This document shows positions 26,701 to 41,000 of a stretch of DNA of 64,000 nucleotides, one piece after another. The notes beneath the pieces were generated by a model that saw nothing but the letters and a program-made list of their open reading frames with translations, did not search any database and had not been told where the DNA came from. The translations under genes were made by a program, and so were the position numbers. This stretch comes from Paramecium octaurelia (lineage: Eukaryota > Ciliophora > Oligohymenophorea > Peniculida > Parameciidae), in contig CAJJDP010000068.1 in the NCBI GenBank assembly GCA_905182995.1, positions 421,621 through 485,620 on the forward strand, given 5' to 3'. The stretch's first letter is position 1. Every line of letters begins with the position of its first letter.

Positions 26701-26847
26701 AAGAAAAAAATATCTATAATCTTTTTATGGTCTAGTTGGGCAACGTTGAACACGCAAAGCCTTATTTAGCTTAATATATATCTTAGATAATTTCAGTAAT
26801 TTCTAGATGACTTTAATAATAATATTCTTTATATGTAATATAATATA
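22546..26847. repeat. three near-identical copies of one segment joined by single n bases
   Basis: Segment 22771-24093 recurs as 24095-25417 (1323 bp). Segment 22546-23974 recurs as 25419-26847 (1429 bp). Sampled stretches look identical throughout. The joins are one-base n at 24094 and 25418. Each copy contains the same 5' end of the cysteine-rich gene, including its start codon (23747, 25071, 26620) and the same in-frame TGAs. The identity and the n joins point to an assembly artefact in which one locus was written three times, with two alternative upstream flanks (23975-24093 versus 26848 onward). A recent true tandem duplication is possible but less likely. Confidence 0.9.
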
Positions 26848-27202
26848 CTAAAATAATAAATATCACCATCTTTTTATTTTAAATTCTATAAAATTTAAAT
26901 CATCATGTTATGATCATAGTAATTGAATTCATTGAAAATATACTCTAGTACAAAAAACAATTTCTCATAGTATTCTCATTACTATTCTGTATAATAAAAA
27001 TGCCTAAACTATAATCATAATCAATATTATTTGATTGGATAGTTACAAAACATTTCTCTGATAGATTAATGCAAACATTAAACTTAGGTTTAAGAGTCTT
27101 AAACTGTTCATTGTATATTAGATTAAGATATTTTGAATTAATAAATATTAAACTTGATTTGATAATATTAAGAATAAAAGAAATATCTTCTGTCATCAAT
27201 AA

Positions 27203-30200
27203 TCAATTAGTAAGTTCTCTAATTAATGATAGAGCTTATTCGTTTTTTTCATCTAATACCAAGGTTTACTAGAAATATAGTTAATTAATACTTTTGCTTT
27301 TTGAAGTGCCTCGTTGTATTTTCCTATTTGATAATAATAATTTGCATATTTAGCTAAGGTGTCAGGGTTCTATGGTTATAATCTTATGCTTTCATCTAAA
27401 TGTCTTTTTGCTGCATCAAGTTCACCTTTCTTTATATATAACGAAGCTACATAATTCCTTAAAATGTATATATAAAATACCTCCAATCAACATTTTCAGG
27501 CTATAACTCAACAGCCTTTTCAAAGTATTTAGCCGCGTTTTCATAATCTTCCAAAACAAAGAATGTATTTGCATAATTATAGAAGGCAGCAGAATGTTAA
27601 GGAACAACTTTAACCACTCTCTCAAAGCATTCTAAGGCATCTTCGAATTTTTCCATAGTAAAATATGTATTTCCTAAATTATAATAACATTCTATTTTAT
27701 CAGAATTTATGCTTAATGCTTTCTAATAATGCAATATTGCTTCATCAAAATCATTTTTCATATAATAACAATTTGCCATATTTTATTCTAATTCTTCATT
27801 TTGATCTAGATGATTTATTTCTTCATAAATCTAAATGGCTTATTCAAATTGATCCTGCAAATAATAACAATGTCCCAGTTTAATCTTAGCTTCCATATCA
27901 TTTTTATCTGAATCTAGGGCTTTTTAGAAATATTTTAAAGCCATAGCTGGCTGATTCATTTCAAACCTAATATTACCAATAGCTTTCCATGCTAGACCAA
28001 ACGATTAATTGTGCTTTAAAGACTAATTCATACATTCAATTCCTTAATCTAGTTCTCCTATCTAAAATTAACATTAACCCTTATAATAATAAGCTTTATA
28101 ATTTGTCGGATCTACACTTGCAACTTATTCAAAGCATTCAATTGCTGAGTTTAATTCATATAATTTAGTTTAATAAATTATTCCTAATCTCATATTTGCA
28201 ACTGGATTATTTGGACAGGCCCTTAATGCTTGTTTCAGATACTTTTTTGCATTTTCGAAATTACCTTATATGCTTGAAATTGTCGCATATTCAATTAGAG
28301 CCTCTGGGTGTTTATTATTTATTCGCAATTATGTTATAAAGGATTCAGCAGCACTTTTTAAGTCTTTCTTCTTGAAATATAAAGTTCCTAAAAAATAATG
28401 TGAGTTTGAATCTGAATTCGGCTGTTCCGTTGCTAATTTTCCATATTTTATAGCTTAGACTAAGTCTCCTTTCTTCTCATATGCTCTAGCCAGCGCATTA
28501 GTGCATTCATAATTTAATGGATCTACTATCATTCCTTTATGTAAAATAACTATAGCCTCATCAATAGCTGTAGGATCTTCATCATAAATCATTAAAGCTT
28601 CTCCTAACTCTATAATGATGTCCATATTCTTATGATCAAGGGTTTATGCTTTTGATAAATTATCAATCCCCTCCTTTAATTTTTTATTCCTTATTTGCAT
28701 CTATCCTAACTTATAATAAGATAGATAATCTTTATTATTGACATCAATGGCTCTTCTATAGGTTTTTTCTGCTTTTTCAAATTCCCCCAAATTTTAATAG
28801 CATCCAGCTATTTCTAAATATGATTAAACTCTGTCTTAACTATATTGGTAGCATATACGAAAATGATGTAAAGCCTTTTTCCATTCTTTTTCTGAAACCA
28901 AAATTGTTCCTAAAGCCCAATTTACTTTTTCGACTTCAAATAATGGATCCATTTTGGTTACTTTTAAAAGGTATTCCTTGGCTTTTTCTAATTAATCATC
29001 TCTATAAAGTATAGCTAATCTGAACGCAGCAAATATATCATTAGGGGCTTCTTCTATTCTTCTTAAACAATCTTCTATTGACCAATCTTCAAAATTTTCA
29101 GGGTATGTAATAACTTTTGCAACCTTCTTTTTTGTTTCAGCAAATTATGATGTCTAACTATGGCTCAGCTTTGTCTACGATTGCAACGCTTTTTAAGGTT
29201 TAGATTCAAGTCCACTTGAATTCTAATAAGCCAAACATTTGGGTTAACTTTCGGGGACTAATAAAACTTCATTTGGCTATTCCAAAACTTCTTCATTTAC
29301 ACCTTCTTTATTAGTATTTTACAATCCATAACTATCAGAAGATGGCATTCCATCCGGTTCTTCTGAACCATCTTATTCTTAACTTGGACCTTATGCATCT
29401 TAATCATTGTTTTTTTTAAATTCAGCTAATTCATTATTTTATTAGACAACATTTAAATTTGCTTAATCCTATACATGTTAATTTGAGGATCTTACTTTTT
29501 CAACATCTTAATGTTGCCCTACTACTTATTACAATTTTTATTCTACCACGTAACCTTCTTTATGTAAAGAGGCTTCTGCTTGATTCTCATCTTGAATTCC
29601 CTTGATGGAACTTTGAGGATTTTGAACTTATATTTATGGGATGTCTTCCTAATTTAATTTAACCTTGGTCTATTTTATTGTTTGATTCTAATAAAGGACT
29701 TTTTCTGTTTAAATTTATACAGGTTATTGCTATTCTGTATTTATTTGTTATTTTTTGTCTTCAGTACTTTAAGATTTATTTTAAATTCGTTATTATTATG
29801 CATTATTTTAATTTTTACAATTATAATCAGTCGATTAAGATTATTCTAAAGGTACTGGATGTGGTTTTAATTCTGCATAATTCTATGATTTTTGTAATTA
29901 GTTTGTGAAAATTCCATTTTTTTTATATTCTAATTACCCTACCTTTTTTATTTCTTAATTCTTATTTAATATCTTTTATTAATCACCCTAAAATCTATAA
30001 TTTTTTTTTTATGTCCCTTATATTTATACATTATCTATATTCTAATATATTTAAAATTCATCTTACTGATCATCCTAATTTGAATCAGTTTGTTTCTCTT
30101 AATTGTCCTCCTGCTAGAGTTGTTTAATAATTTTTGGATTTTATTCGATATCTTTGTAAAAGAATTTAGGAGATTATAATTAGGATGAAATTTAATAATT

Positions 30201-30707
30201 TTGTAAACTTAGTTGCTTGGATATATTTTTAACTCCTAATATTCCTATAGGTTTCTGGTGAATCTGCTATTATTAATTCTAATTTTATCTTTGTTATTGT
30301 TAGCTGAGGGGACGGTGTTAACTTTAAATTAACTTTTAGGGGCTTTTATAACCTTGCACAAGTCTTTATTATTATTTTTAATTATTGTTATTGTTACTAG
30401 GAACTAAGGCTCGCTATTATTACTTATATTTATCCGAAGATTATCTCACTAAACTTATTAATATCTTTACTTAAATTGTTTACTTTAGCTTAAGCTTTTT
30501 ATTATTGCTAATGAGGTGACTTCAATTATGTTTATACTTTGCTCACGATTATTGGAGGAAATAGTTTTTAACTTTCTTTTTCTTTTTATTTTAAATCTGC
30601 TATTCTCTTCTTCCTAAATATTTTAATTTGTTATATTTTTATTCCTTATGTTATTGTTATAATGGATTAAGAGAGTTGGATTCTAATGGATATTTTGTAT
30701 TAGATTC
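27203..30707 (-). CDS. TPR protein with Gln/Asn-rich N-terminus
   Basis: The stop TGA is at 27205-27203. Introns: 27291-27269 (23 nt), 27480-27458 (23 nt) and 30546-30520 (27 nt). The N-terminal about 330 residues are very rich in Gln (TAA/TAG), Asn, Lys and Ser and likely disordered. From about 29130 leftward there are about 18-20 TPR units of 34 residues with the usual G-Y/A-F-P spacing, for example AGCYQNLGEFEKAEKTYRR and NTYFTMEKFEDALECFERV. TPR solenoids bind proteins. The length suggests a ciliary, transport or scaffold role, but none can be assigned. The start is not fixed: the frame is open to about 30707, and the exact ATG may lie behind an unrecognised intron. Confidence 0.8.
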
Positions 30708-30815
30708 TAATAATATACGTTAAAGTTATCATTATATATAAATCAAAAGATTATTTTTAAAATTAGCTAATACTTGTATAGCATTTTCCAAGATTTAATT
30801 AAATTGGAGAAATTT

Positions 30816-31430
30816 ATGTCGTTTCAAGGCTTATAAAAAGCCCTATTACTCAATGGATGGGATATGATATTTAAAACTCTGTTGTATACACGATGCATCT
30901 AAACAAAAAGTTACATAGATATTGTACAACTTATTATGGTTTGTATAATACTTCTTCTTTATTTTCAAATATTACTAACTTTTATGAAATGTAATTAACA
31001 ATTCTCAACAGTGAGCAAAAATCAAAGGTTCGAAATTTTAAGTTTTGGTAGATAATTTTTCTTTTTACTAGTCTTGATTTATATATAACATATGCCAGTA
31101 CTCTAATTAGGATTGGTCCTCTTAACAAGCTTATTATAAACAATATCCCTTTAGAAGTATCGTTGCACTCTTAATAAAAAGAGTTATATTGTTTAGATGG
31201 TAGTTGAGAAATCAGTAACTATTTTTACGCTTAGTTCATTCGTTTATATCTCAAAATTCAATAATTATATTTATTAAGAGAAAAAAATTATATTGGGATG
31301 GATTTAAGCCATGATACTATCTACAGGCATTATTATTGAACTAATTTCTATCTGCATAGAATCTATATTAAAATTTAAATTGATGCGTAGAAAAAAATCA
31401 GTAACTTAGAAAAGTCAATTATTTATCTGA
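30816..31430 (+). CDS. orphan membrane domain related to C-terminus of the 20-kb cysteine-rich gene
   Basis: Uninterrupted frame from ATG 30816 to TGA 31428-31430, 204 residues. It starts MSFQGLQKALLLNGWDMIFK. It matches the last about 205 residues of the gene at 20146-23747 along its whole length (for example FGRQFFFL, YIVQMVVE, LGWI). Three or more hydrophobic segments are present. The extracellular cysteine repeats are absent: upstream lies the 5' end of the TPR gene on the opposite strand. It is either a small membrane-protein gene in its own right or a truncated duplicate of the receptor's C-terminus. The frame is intact, which favours some function. It is convergent with the end of the giant minus-strand gene. 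Confidence 0.7.
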
Positions 31431-31489
31431 ATATTATGAAATAATAAATAAAACCAATTTTATAAAATTTAACAAATATTAATTTTTCA

Positions 31490-34400
31490 TCATTCTCTAC
31501 CTAATAATAATCTAAATAATCCAAATAAATTTAGCCAACAAATCTAAAGACTTTCTTCAAATTATTGATTAGTGGATATCTAATTTTTATAAAAGCAATA
31601 ATGATAATTTGGTTTTCCTTTAAAAATTATTAGCCTAACTGCTATTAAATTGGAATTTTCATTCTTCGGTCAAAATGCTTGGATTTTTTCATATTTTTTT
31701 GTAAAATTTTGTTAAATAGTCAAATAATCCTTTATTATTTATCTAAGGTCATAGGATAATCGCAGAAGAAATAGTTTAGGAATTTGGGATTTAATAAGAT
31801 GAACATAGCAAATTGATTTTGGATAAATAGGGAATGAATTAGGCTATGGAAGATGGTATGCAATAGGAGGTGAGATATGTTATGATCATAACAATTAAAG
31901 AGGATGATATATGCGATGATGGGTGATTAAATGAGAAATGATATAGGATATGAACTAGACTATGAATTATGCGAAGAAATAGGCTATTAATAATTCAACC
32001 AAATGGGAAATATAATAGGCGATGAACTACACAATGTAATAGGTGTTGAATTAGGGAATATCATTTAGAATATATTTGACATTGTCTAGATTAAGTTTTT
32101 CCAACTTGAAAAAGTAGTAATTTCTTCAAAACAACGCCTATTTATCCAAAAATTTAAAACAAATAAATTCAAATTTTTTATATTTATAATCTGCAATTTA
32201 CGGTACCTAGGGAAATTATTTTAAAAAGAATTGCTTTTGATCATAAAATTTGTTTCCAAATACAAAATTAGCTATAATAGTAATTTAATAATGATTTTAT
32301 TTTATTTTTTTGAAAATAAGTAAATAATCAATGATTGATAAAAAAGAAATTAATTTGATCCTCTTTTAATTATAAATCAACAATTTATATTATTATATAT
32401 TGCTTCAAATACTATTGATGAATCAAGTTATTTTTTAAAATGAAATTATTCAAAATTTTTTCAAAAGGTACATAACTTCTTATAGTAACTCTGATTTAAA
32501 TCTGTTGCAAGATGTTTTAAATTTTTGTATTAATTTGTTTTTAACAAATAAAATAAATTTGAAAGGAGTATTGTTAATTTTTTAGATTGCATTTTTATTA
32601 ATTGAAGTTAGCCAATATATTTATTAAAACGATAATGCTTCCTAGCAGTAAATATTGCTTATAGAACTCAAAATCAATCTTTACATAAAACTGCGTGTAC
32701 TAATTATATCTTATTAGATACTTATACTTAATATTAAGTAGTCCATCATTATAATCCTGAAGGAAACCATGAGCATAATAATAAAGTTTCAAAATTTTTG
32801 ATTCAACTTAATATACTTCCTTGCAAAGTAAATCGGCAACTTATAGTTTGTGTTTATTCTGTTATCAAATAATCTACTTAACTAAAAGTAGTGCTGCATG
32901 CTCTTAGAATAATGTTGGAGCTCCTTGAACCCTTCTTAGAATTTCAGCAACATTTATGCTATCACATGATGATACATATATTAACTGTTAACTACTACTA
33001 TTATAATGAACTTGTCAGTAAATATATATTCATGGTCTACTTCGTATCGGAATTTCGTATTTAAGGATTATTCAGATTGATCGATAAAAATCTCAGCAAT
33101 CTTACATCCCCTTTCTATTTCTTGTAACAGAATAAATTTTTACTTTAATAAACTCTACTCAGTGTTGTTTTGTGATTACTGTGTTCATTAGAAATTTTCT
33201 TTGCTTAGAAAATATTTGTTAATATAAGTGCTTATGTACCATTTATATGTTATTAAAGATATTTTTGACTTGACTGAAATAAATTAAAGAAGAGGAGAAA
33301 AAAAAATTCAATTATCTTAATAAATGATTCTAAATTTAGATAATTGATAGCTATAGTTAGTTAAGATAATTTGTTTGAACTTAGTAAGAAAAGAAATTAT
33401 TACAAGAACATCCTTATTAGGATAGAAATAAATACTTATAGATTATTTTATCACGATATACTTATAAGCCTATGTATTAATATATACTGATTTTCGTTGC
33501 TTTTTTTCTTGTGTATTCCGTTTAAAATTAACAAAATACTCTATCTGCTTTCAATATTTCACAAGCTTATGCTATTTAAAAAATTTTTTCGACTGGCTCA
33601 AAATAGGATCCTGGCGTTTATGATTTCTTTTCAAATTAGGGGCCTTTAAGAATTTGTATATTTCTATTTTCTCAATTCAAAAATAATAATCGCTTTTAAA
33701 ATACATAATTTCAAAGAATATGATTTGTTCCATTATGTGACTCGATACAATTTGTATTTTAAAAGGGAGCTGCTCTCTATTTATTTTCCCATTGATTAAA
33801 ATAGATTAGATATAGAAGGTTTTGCTTATCCTACATATTTTTTCAACAACATANNNNNNNNNNNNNNNNNNNNNNNNNNNNNNNNNNNNNNNNNNNNNNN
33901 NNNNNNNNNNNNNNNNNNNNNNNNNNNNNNNNNNNNNNNNNNNNNNNNNNNNNNNNNNNNNNNNNNNNNNNNNNNNNNNNNNNNNNNNNNNNNNNNNNNN
34001 NNNNNNNNNNNNNNNNNNNNNNNNNNNNNNNNNNNNNNNNNNNNNNNNNNNNNNNNNNNNNNNNNNNNNNNNNNNNNNNNNNNNNNNNNNNNNNNNNNNN
34101 NNNNNNNNNNNNNNNNNNNNNNNNNNNNNNNNNNNNNNNNNNNNNNNNNNNNNNNNNNNNNNNNNNNNNNNNNNNNNNNNNNNNNNNNNNNNNNNNNNNN
34201 NNNNNNNNNNNNNNNNNNNNNNNNNNNNNNNNNNNNNNNNNNNNNNNNNNNNNNNNNNNNNNNNNNNNNNNNNNNNNNNNTATATTATTATATATTGCTT
34301 CAAATACTATTGATGAATCAAGTTATTTTTTAAAATGAAATTATTCAAAATTTTTTCAAAAGGTACATAACTTCTTATAGTAACTCTGATTTAAATCTGT

Positions 34401-37400
34401 TGCAAGATGTTTTAAATTTTTGTATTAATTTGTTTTTAACAAATAAAATAAATTTGAAAGGAGTATTGTTAATTTTTTAGATTGCATTTTTATTAATTGA
34501 AGTTAGCCAATATATTTATTAAAACGATAATGCTTCCTAGCAGTAAATATTGCTTATAGAACTCAAAATCAATCTTTACATAAAACTGCGTGTACTAATT
34601 ATATCTTATTAGATACTTATACTTAATATTAAGTAGTCCATCATTATAATCCTGAAGGAAACCATGAGCATAATAATAAAGTTTCAAAATTTTTGATTCA
34701 ACTTAATATACTTCCTTGCAAAGTAAATCGGCAACTTATAGTTTGTGTTTATTCTGTTATCAAATAATCTACTTAACTAAAAGTAGTGCTGCATGCTCTT
34801 AGAATAATGTTGGAGCTCCTTGAACCCTTCTTAGAATTTCAGCAACATTTATGCTATCACATGATGATACATATATTAACTGTTAACTACTACTATTATA
34901 ATGAACTTGTCAGTAAATATATATTCATGGTCTACTTCGTATCGGAATTTCGTATTTAAGGATTATTCAGATTGATCGATAAAAATCTCAGCAATCTTAC
35001 ATCCCCTTTCTATTTCTTGTAACAGAATAAATTTTTACTTTAATAAACTCTACTCAGTGTTGTTTTGTGATTACTGTGTTCATTAGAAATTTTCTTTGCT
35101 TAGAAAATATTTGTTAATATAAGTGCTTATGTACCATTTATATGTTATTAAAGATATTTTTGACTTGACTGAAATAAATTAAAGAAGAGGAGAAAAAAAA
35201 ATTCAATTATCTTAATAAATGATTCTAAATTTAGATAATTGATAGCTATAGTTAGTTAAGATAATTTGTTTGAACTTAGTAAGAAAAGAAATTATTACAA
35301 GAACATCCTTATTAGGATAGAAATAAATACTTATAGATTATTTTATCACGATATACTTATAAGCCTATGTATTAATATATACTGATTTTCGTTGCTTTTT
35401 TTCTTGTGTATTCCGTTTAAAATTAACAAAATACTCTATCTGCTTTCAATATTTCACAAGCTTATGCTATTTAAAAAATTTTTTCGACTGGCTCAAAATA
35501 GGATCCTGGCGTTTATGATTTCTTTTCAAATTAGGGGCCTTTAAGAATTTGTATATTTCTATTTTCTCAATTCAAAAATAATAATCGCTTTTAAAATACA
35601 TAATTTCAAAGAATATGATTTGTTCCATTATGTGACTCGATACAATTTGTATTTTAAAAGGGAGCTGCTCTCTATTTATTTTCCCATTGATTAAAATAGA
35701 TTAGATATAGAAGGTTTTGCTTATCCTACATATTTTTTCAACAACATAATATAAGGTGCGCCGATTGAGCAGTAATTTTTTGTTAATTTTATTAATAACT
35801 TGTAAGCAGTTTAAACTAAAGCTTGTATCAGGCGTCTACAAGACGACTGTGATAATTGTTGAACTTACTGATAGCTAGTGTTGATTTCTAAATTATCTTA
35901 TAGAAAATCATCTTATCAAACAACATTTCAAACTAGTGTTTTCTATTTGTGTTGAGAGTTCTTAAATTACAGCAACTGTAGATGAAAATAGATAAAGATT
36001 GAATGATTTCTGATCTCCTGCTTTTTTAAGAAGTATATCAAAAAATGCTGCTTGCTCTATATGATCATGGATCTGTAAGAATGAACCTTTAATATTTGCT
36101 ATTACTTTTGCAAATCAGCCCACCACACCCTTCAGAGAAATATTTCTATTATTTTTGGACTTCTATTGCTAATTTTATTGAGCATCATCATTCAAACGGT
36201 TCTTTAATATTCTATTATAAAATTTTTGGGAGTCTTACATTAATTATTATTCAGCTATACAATTAATCATTAGCACATTTATTTCATATACTTAAAGAAT
36301 GGCTACTTGAAATACAAGTAATTATAATCAAATTGGAATTACATCCATCATATTAATCAGTTACTTCTTATCTAGATTTTCTTCATTGTTTTTAGTCATT
36401 GAACTGTCTTTCAAGAATTAATGTGACATTTAATTTTTGTTCTCAGTCATATTATCAAACCTTAAGCATTCTAAATCATAATCATAATATAAGCACAATT
36501 TGTGAAATTGGAAACTCTTTCATGACTAACACTAAATGATATTAGTAAAAATTCCTACCTTTATTGATTACTTAATGTAATCATGATAGATATTAATTTT
36601 ATCGTCTATTCTTATAGCAGTACTTCATGAATAATCTCCAGAACTAAACACTTTGAATACATCAGATCTTAAATGAAAATATGTATACTATATATTATTC
36701 TTTAATAATTAATTAACTTGCTCAAGCAAATACTATTTCAATGTCTTGTATTGATAATTGTAAAAAGGCAGTGAAACATGAACTTTTTTCCAACAATTAT
36801 CTTCACATGCCTTGGTAATTATGATACCCTACAAGCAACATCATTTAGTAAGAATTAATAATTAAAACAATAAATTGTTATTATTACTAAAGTTTTCCAT
36901 TTTATCGCACTAGGAATCTGTATTTCCATGAAAAATTAACCGCCTCAAAGTATCTACGTTGCTGTTTATGTTCTGCTGATACCTTAGCTTTCATAATTTT
37001 GAATTTACACATATTTATGGTTGCCCTTTTAGAAACCACACTTAGATCATCGCAAATGATTGCTTAACTTTTTCATATAATACACATACATAATTTATTT
37101 TATAAATATGCCAATGCTCTTAAATTGAACAAGTTTTTTTACCTTGTACCTCTTGACATTTGCTTTCTAATTACAGTTGTTAAGTATGAGATATCATATA
37201 ACAATGGAAACTGTAAAATTTATAGCTTAGTCTCTTTAATGTCCTAAGATTCACTATAAATCTCAAGATCTCTCATGTTTTCTTAAATTACTTGCTAGTG
37301 TATCTTGCGGAAACAGTGAGTATAACTTGTATTGTATGTCTGTTTGACATTTAGCTGATATCGCTATTTAGAAGCATTATACCTAATTCTATGATGCTTA

Positions 37401-38000
37401 AGGATCAGCAGCTGAGAGTCCTATACGGCAAAATCATTTTCAAACAACTTACTATTAGTTAATCCTACTGCACTTATACAAGATTCATTCTTAATTAGTT
37501 TTTAGATCGTATGCGTAGATTTTCCCCCAATTGTCTGTATATTCAATTACAACAATGACCAAATAAATGTTATGTTGCCAGCTTAGCCGCTAAGTTTGGG
37601 GAGTGTACTACAAATCCTATAGCTTGTATTAAATGCTTGTGAATAATCTACTTGCTATCCTATCATTACTTTATTATGACAACCTAGTACACTAGTGAAT
37701 CTTGTGCCCCTGTTCCTGTATTTGCGCTCCTAATGTTATTTTGAGATTTTTATGCATGAAGACTATGTATGTCCTAGCATTTGGTTTACCCAATATCATT
37801 TTTAATCTAATGCATGCGCCTGCTTTGCTTACTGATATCATTCATCTCCTTACTTCTAATCTGAGTTGAATGTAAAAGCTAGAACATGACATAATCATAG
37901 TCTCCTAATGAAGTTAGGCGTTCTGAATGGAAACAAGTAAACTTTAACAAAATCCAGTTAAATATTTACATTTTATATTTATTAGTTCTGAAATCAATGT
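31490..38000 (-). CDS. probable C-terminal, cytoplasmic part of the giant receptor (interrupted by gap)
   Basis: Minus-strand frames with TAA/TAG as Gln stay open over long stretches. They read as protein, for example GDYDYVMFQLLHSTQIRS, QFPLLYDISYLTTVIR, GSFLQIHDHIEQAAFFDILL and LKLYYYAHGFLQDYNDGLL. A 24-nt intron with an internal TGA (GTTAAG..AACAG) removes a stop before NKHKLQVADLL. An in-frame TGA remains at 36627-36625 (GDYS-stop-STAIRIDD). The stretch contains a duplicated 1468-bp block and an N gap, so the gene cannot be joined with confidence. I do not recognise a family domain here. The end at about 31490 is the first plausible stop in one frame and is uncertain. It could instead be a separate gene. 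Confidence 0.4.
32386..35748. repeat. identical 1468-bp copies flanking an N gap
   Basis: 32386-33853 and 34281-35748 look identical. Between them lie 427 N (33854-34280). Copy 1 ends exactly at the gap and copy 2 starts exactly after it, so the same contig end was probably placed on both sides. If collapsed, the coding frame of the minus-strand gene would run straight through a single copy. A real tandem duplication cannot be ruled out. Confidence 0.9.
33854..34280. other. assembly gap (N)
   Basis: 427 undetermined bases. Any open frame crossing this stretch is meaningless. Confidence 0.99.
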
Positions 38001-41000
38001 CTTAAGAAACTATGATTGTGAAATTGATAAATGTAGACTTTAGTGATTCTTCATCTCATTAATTAGACTTGATATTTTAAATTATTATAATAATTTGTAA
38101 ATGAAATTTCAAAAACCTACTTAATTTATTAAGAATCGTATTTGTCGAATTGAATATTTTATATAATCCTGAAAAAATAGTCTTGTGTTTATCTATTTAT
38201 CCTATTTTTGTAAGGGTCAAATATATATTTAAGGCATTTTCAAAAAATAACGATATTTTCTTTCTATTGCTAAGAATTTAGAAATTCATCAAAGATTATT
38301 CTGAAAATTCAACAAATAGTAAGAAAATTAATTGAGGAACTTATCGAAAACAAGATTGAAAAATTTCTCAGCTTAAAAATACTATGTTTTCATAGAGAGG
38401 CTTTAGCTAGATGTTTGTCATTGGAAATATATTTAAAGTTTTAATAACTAATCTATCTAAAGAATTAGGAAATATTATAATTATGTAAATTAGACACGAA
38501 ATGCATTATTGATGTTTTATTCGGTTAATAATTTATAATGAATGACCAATTAAGTATATTAAAATTAAATATATTTCATTTAATATTTAGTTACTCATAA
38601 ATTCTATTTAATCTACTATGATAGATAAAGAAATATATAAAATGGTTAATTGGTATATATTCATTATTGCTAGCACTTTCAAAGAAGGTTTTGTATAAAA
38701 CAATTCTTAGATAAATTGCGATTGGCTCAAAAATGAAAAAAACTAAAAATAAAGTGCTTAATATATTGAGAGCTATTTAAATGTTCATGTCAGTCTTATT
38801 TACTTCACTAATATAAGATAATAAAATAATATACATTTAATTTAATTCAAAAATTGTAAGTAATAAAAAGATACCAAGAAGGCAAAAATACAGTAGAACT
38901 ACTGCGATAGCAATTTTGCCTCCAAATTAATAAATTGCTTAAAATATCTTTGTGATTGTTCTCACGCCTAATAGAATAAGGAGGTTTATTAATGCATTCA
39001 TAAGTATGAAATTTGGAGTTAAGACTTCCCAAATAGATATTAATATTAAAATGCTTAATTAATTACTAAGCTGTAAAAATTTAAAGCTTTTATTTACATT
39101 TTTCAAATTGCTTTCTTCATCTTAAAAAAATTACAAAATTGAATGGAGATACTATTTTATAATTAAGTAATTTACCTTGAAAGATGCTTTAAAAATAAAA
39201 ACGTGGCCAGGATAGAGTTTTTTCCCCAATACCTTCTGACCTACCTCTAGAGTATCTTATCCTTCACTTTAACTTTATACTACGTCTCTCTTCTTTTAAC
39301 TTTTATATTCTTTGTATAATAGGGTACAATAAACAAAAAAGGATAATAAAATAACTCCTCCCTAGACAAATAGAAAAGCGTGCTCAAATAATTTAATCGA
39401 TAAAAAATCAAATTAAAATTAATTTACTAATGTACTATTATTGTATGTTATCGTTTTATTAGCAATTTTTATCAAAAATAAATTTCCAATTGTCTTGCAT
39501 TTACAAAAGAGTTGTGTGCTTTCATTATCAATTTCTTCCATTTCTAAATCACATTTTTCAAATTTATTTTCCGTTATATGATTAATACAATAATAATTAT
39601 ATTCAACAGCTACAGAAAACTGGTTTGAAGCTTCGCAAAATTAAAATTCTACCAGGTCAATTCTATAATAATTACTTAATTCAAGCTGATTAATTTAGGA
39701 ATTAGTATAAAGGAAATTAGTTAGCATTGTTTTGACTAAATGATTTTAATCAATCTCAAAATCTGATCTATTTAAGTAAATTTGCAGCATAGTCCTGTAA
39801 GTTTGTGATTGATTATAATAATTATAATTCACTATTAGTTATTACTTCTGTATGAATGTAATTAAATTATCTAAGTAATCATTCTGCATTTAAAAATCTA
39901 TATTATGTTTTGACTTCGTAAGTTTTTAAAATTATAATTTCAACATCATTCCTTAAATCAATAAAACCTATCCATTCACTTAGACACTGCCACTAATATG
40001 AGTTGTAATATTATCAATTAAATAAATTAATTTTTCAGATATCTTTGCTACTTGCTCTTAATTCTCTGCTGACGTTACATTTTGAGAAATAATTACAAAT
40101 TAATAATCAATTAATTGTACTGAAATTTATAGCATCTAGATTAAGCTTTTAATCAGCATAATTGACTAAGTATCAACTATTAGAGTATTTTGTTCATATT
40201 ACTTCTCAAAATTCAACTTCAACTTTATTAAATTTGTTACTTATTTTTCCACTTTTTAAGATTAAGTTACTAAGAATGAAATATTAGTGCTGCTTTTCAA
40301 GAAGTGTTCTTAATTAGTATTAATAAAGAGAAATGTGTCATTATTGTAGCATTCATGTTGCTAATTTTACTCTAATAACCTTGTTGAAGTATTGGAAGCC
40401 TACTATTTCATTATTAATTTTTTGTATAGATCAATTGTTTGATGGGCTAATAATTATTCATAAATATCTTAAGAGTTTATTGCCAATTCAACATATTCTA
40501 ATAATTCATCCTTCATTTTGATGCAATTTAATTCGTCTTAACGATTAATCATTATCTCAAATATCCACGCAATTTTTTCCTTCAATATTAATTGATCTAT
40601 AGCTTAATTCGCACAGGCAACTTGATTCTGTGACATATTTAATTGCTTTTAAATGTTTGTAATAGACCCTCCTTAATCTATGATCTAAAATATGACATTA
40701 ATTTCTAAATTAGGAAAATATCCTATTAAATTACTAGATTTCTGAAAGCTGTTGAAAAGTAGTGAATTATCTGATTATTTATTTTGAAACTCTTCAAAAT
40801 CATCTTTAAGCAAAAAAACTTTCATTTAATAAAGATATGGTTTATCATCAGACTATTCACAATTAATTGCCATTTTTTGAGACTCTAAGGCTTTGATATT
40901 TTATTCTAGCATTTGAAATCTGCAAATTGGAGGTTAATTTAAAATTAGGCTTAAGTCTGCTTGATCAGGAATGATATCATTAGTATATTGAGCTAAAAAC

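Noticed and set aside
31780-32070. Apparent imperfect repeat of ATAGG..ATGAA units
   Set aside because: Unit length and sequence drift too much for a clear tandem array. I see low complexity only.
33806-34313. Long frames on both strands
   Set aside because: They consist almost entirely of N.
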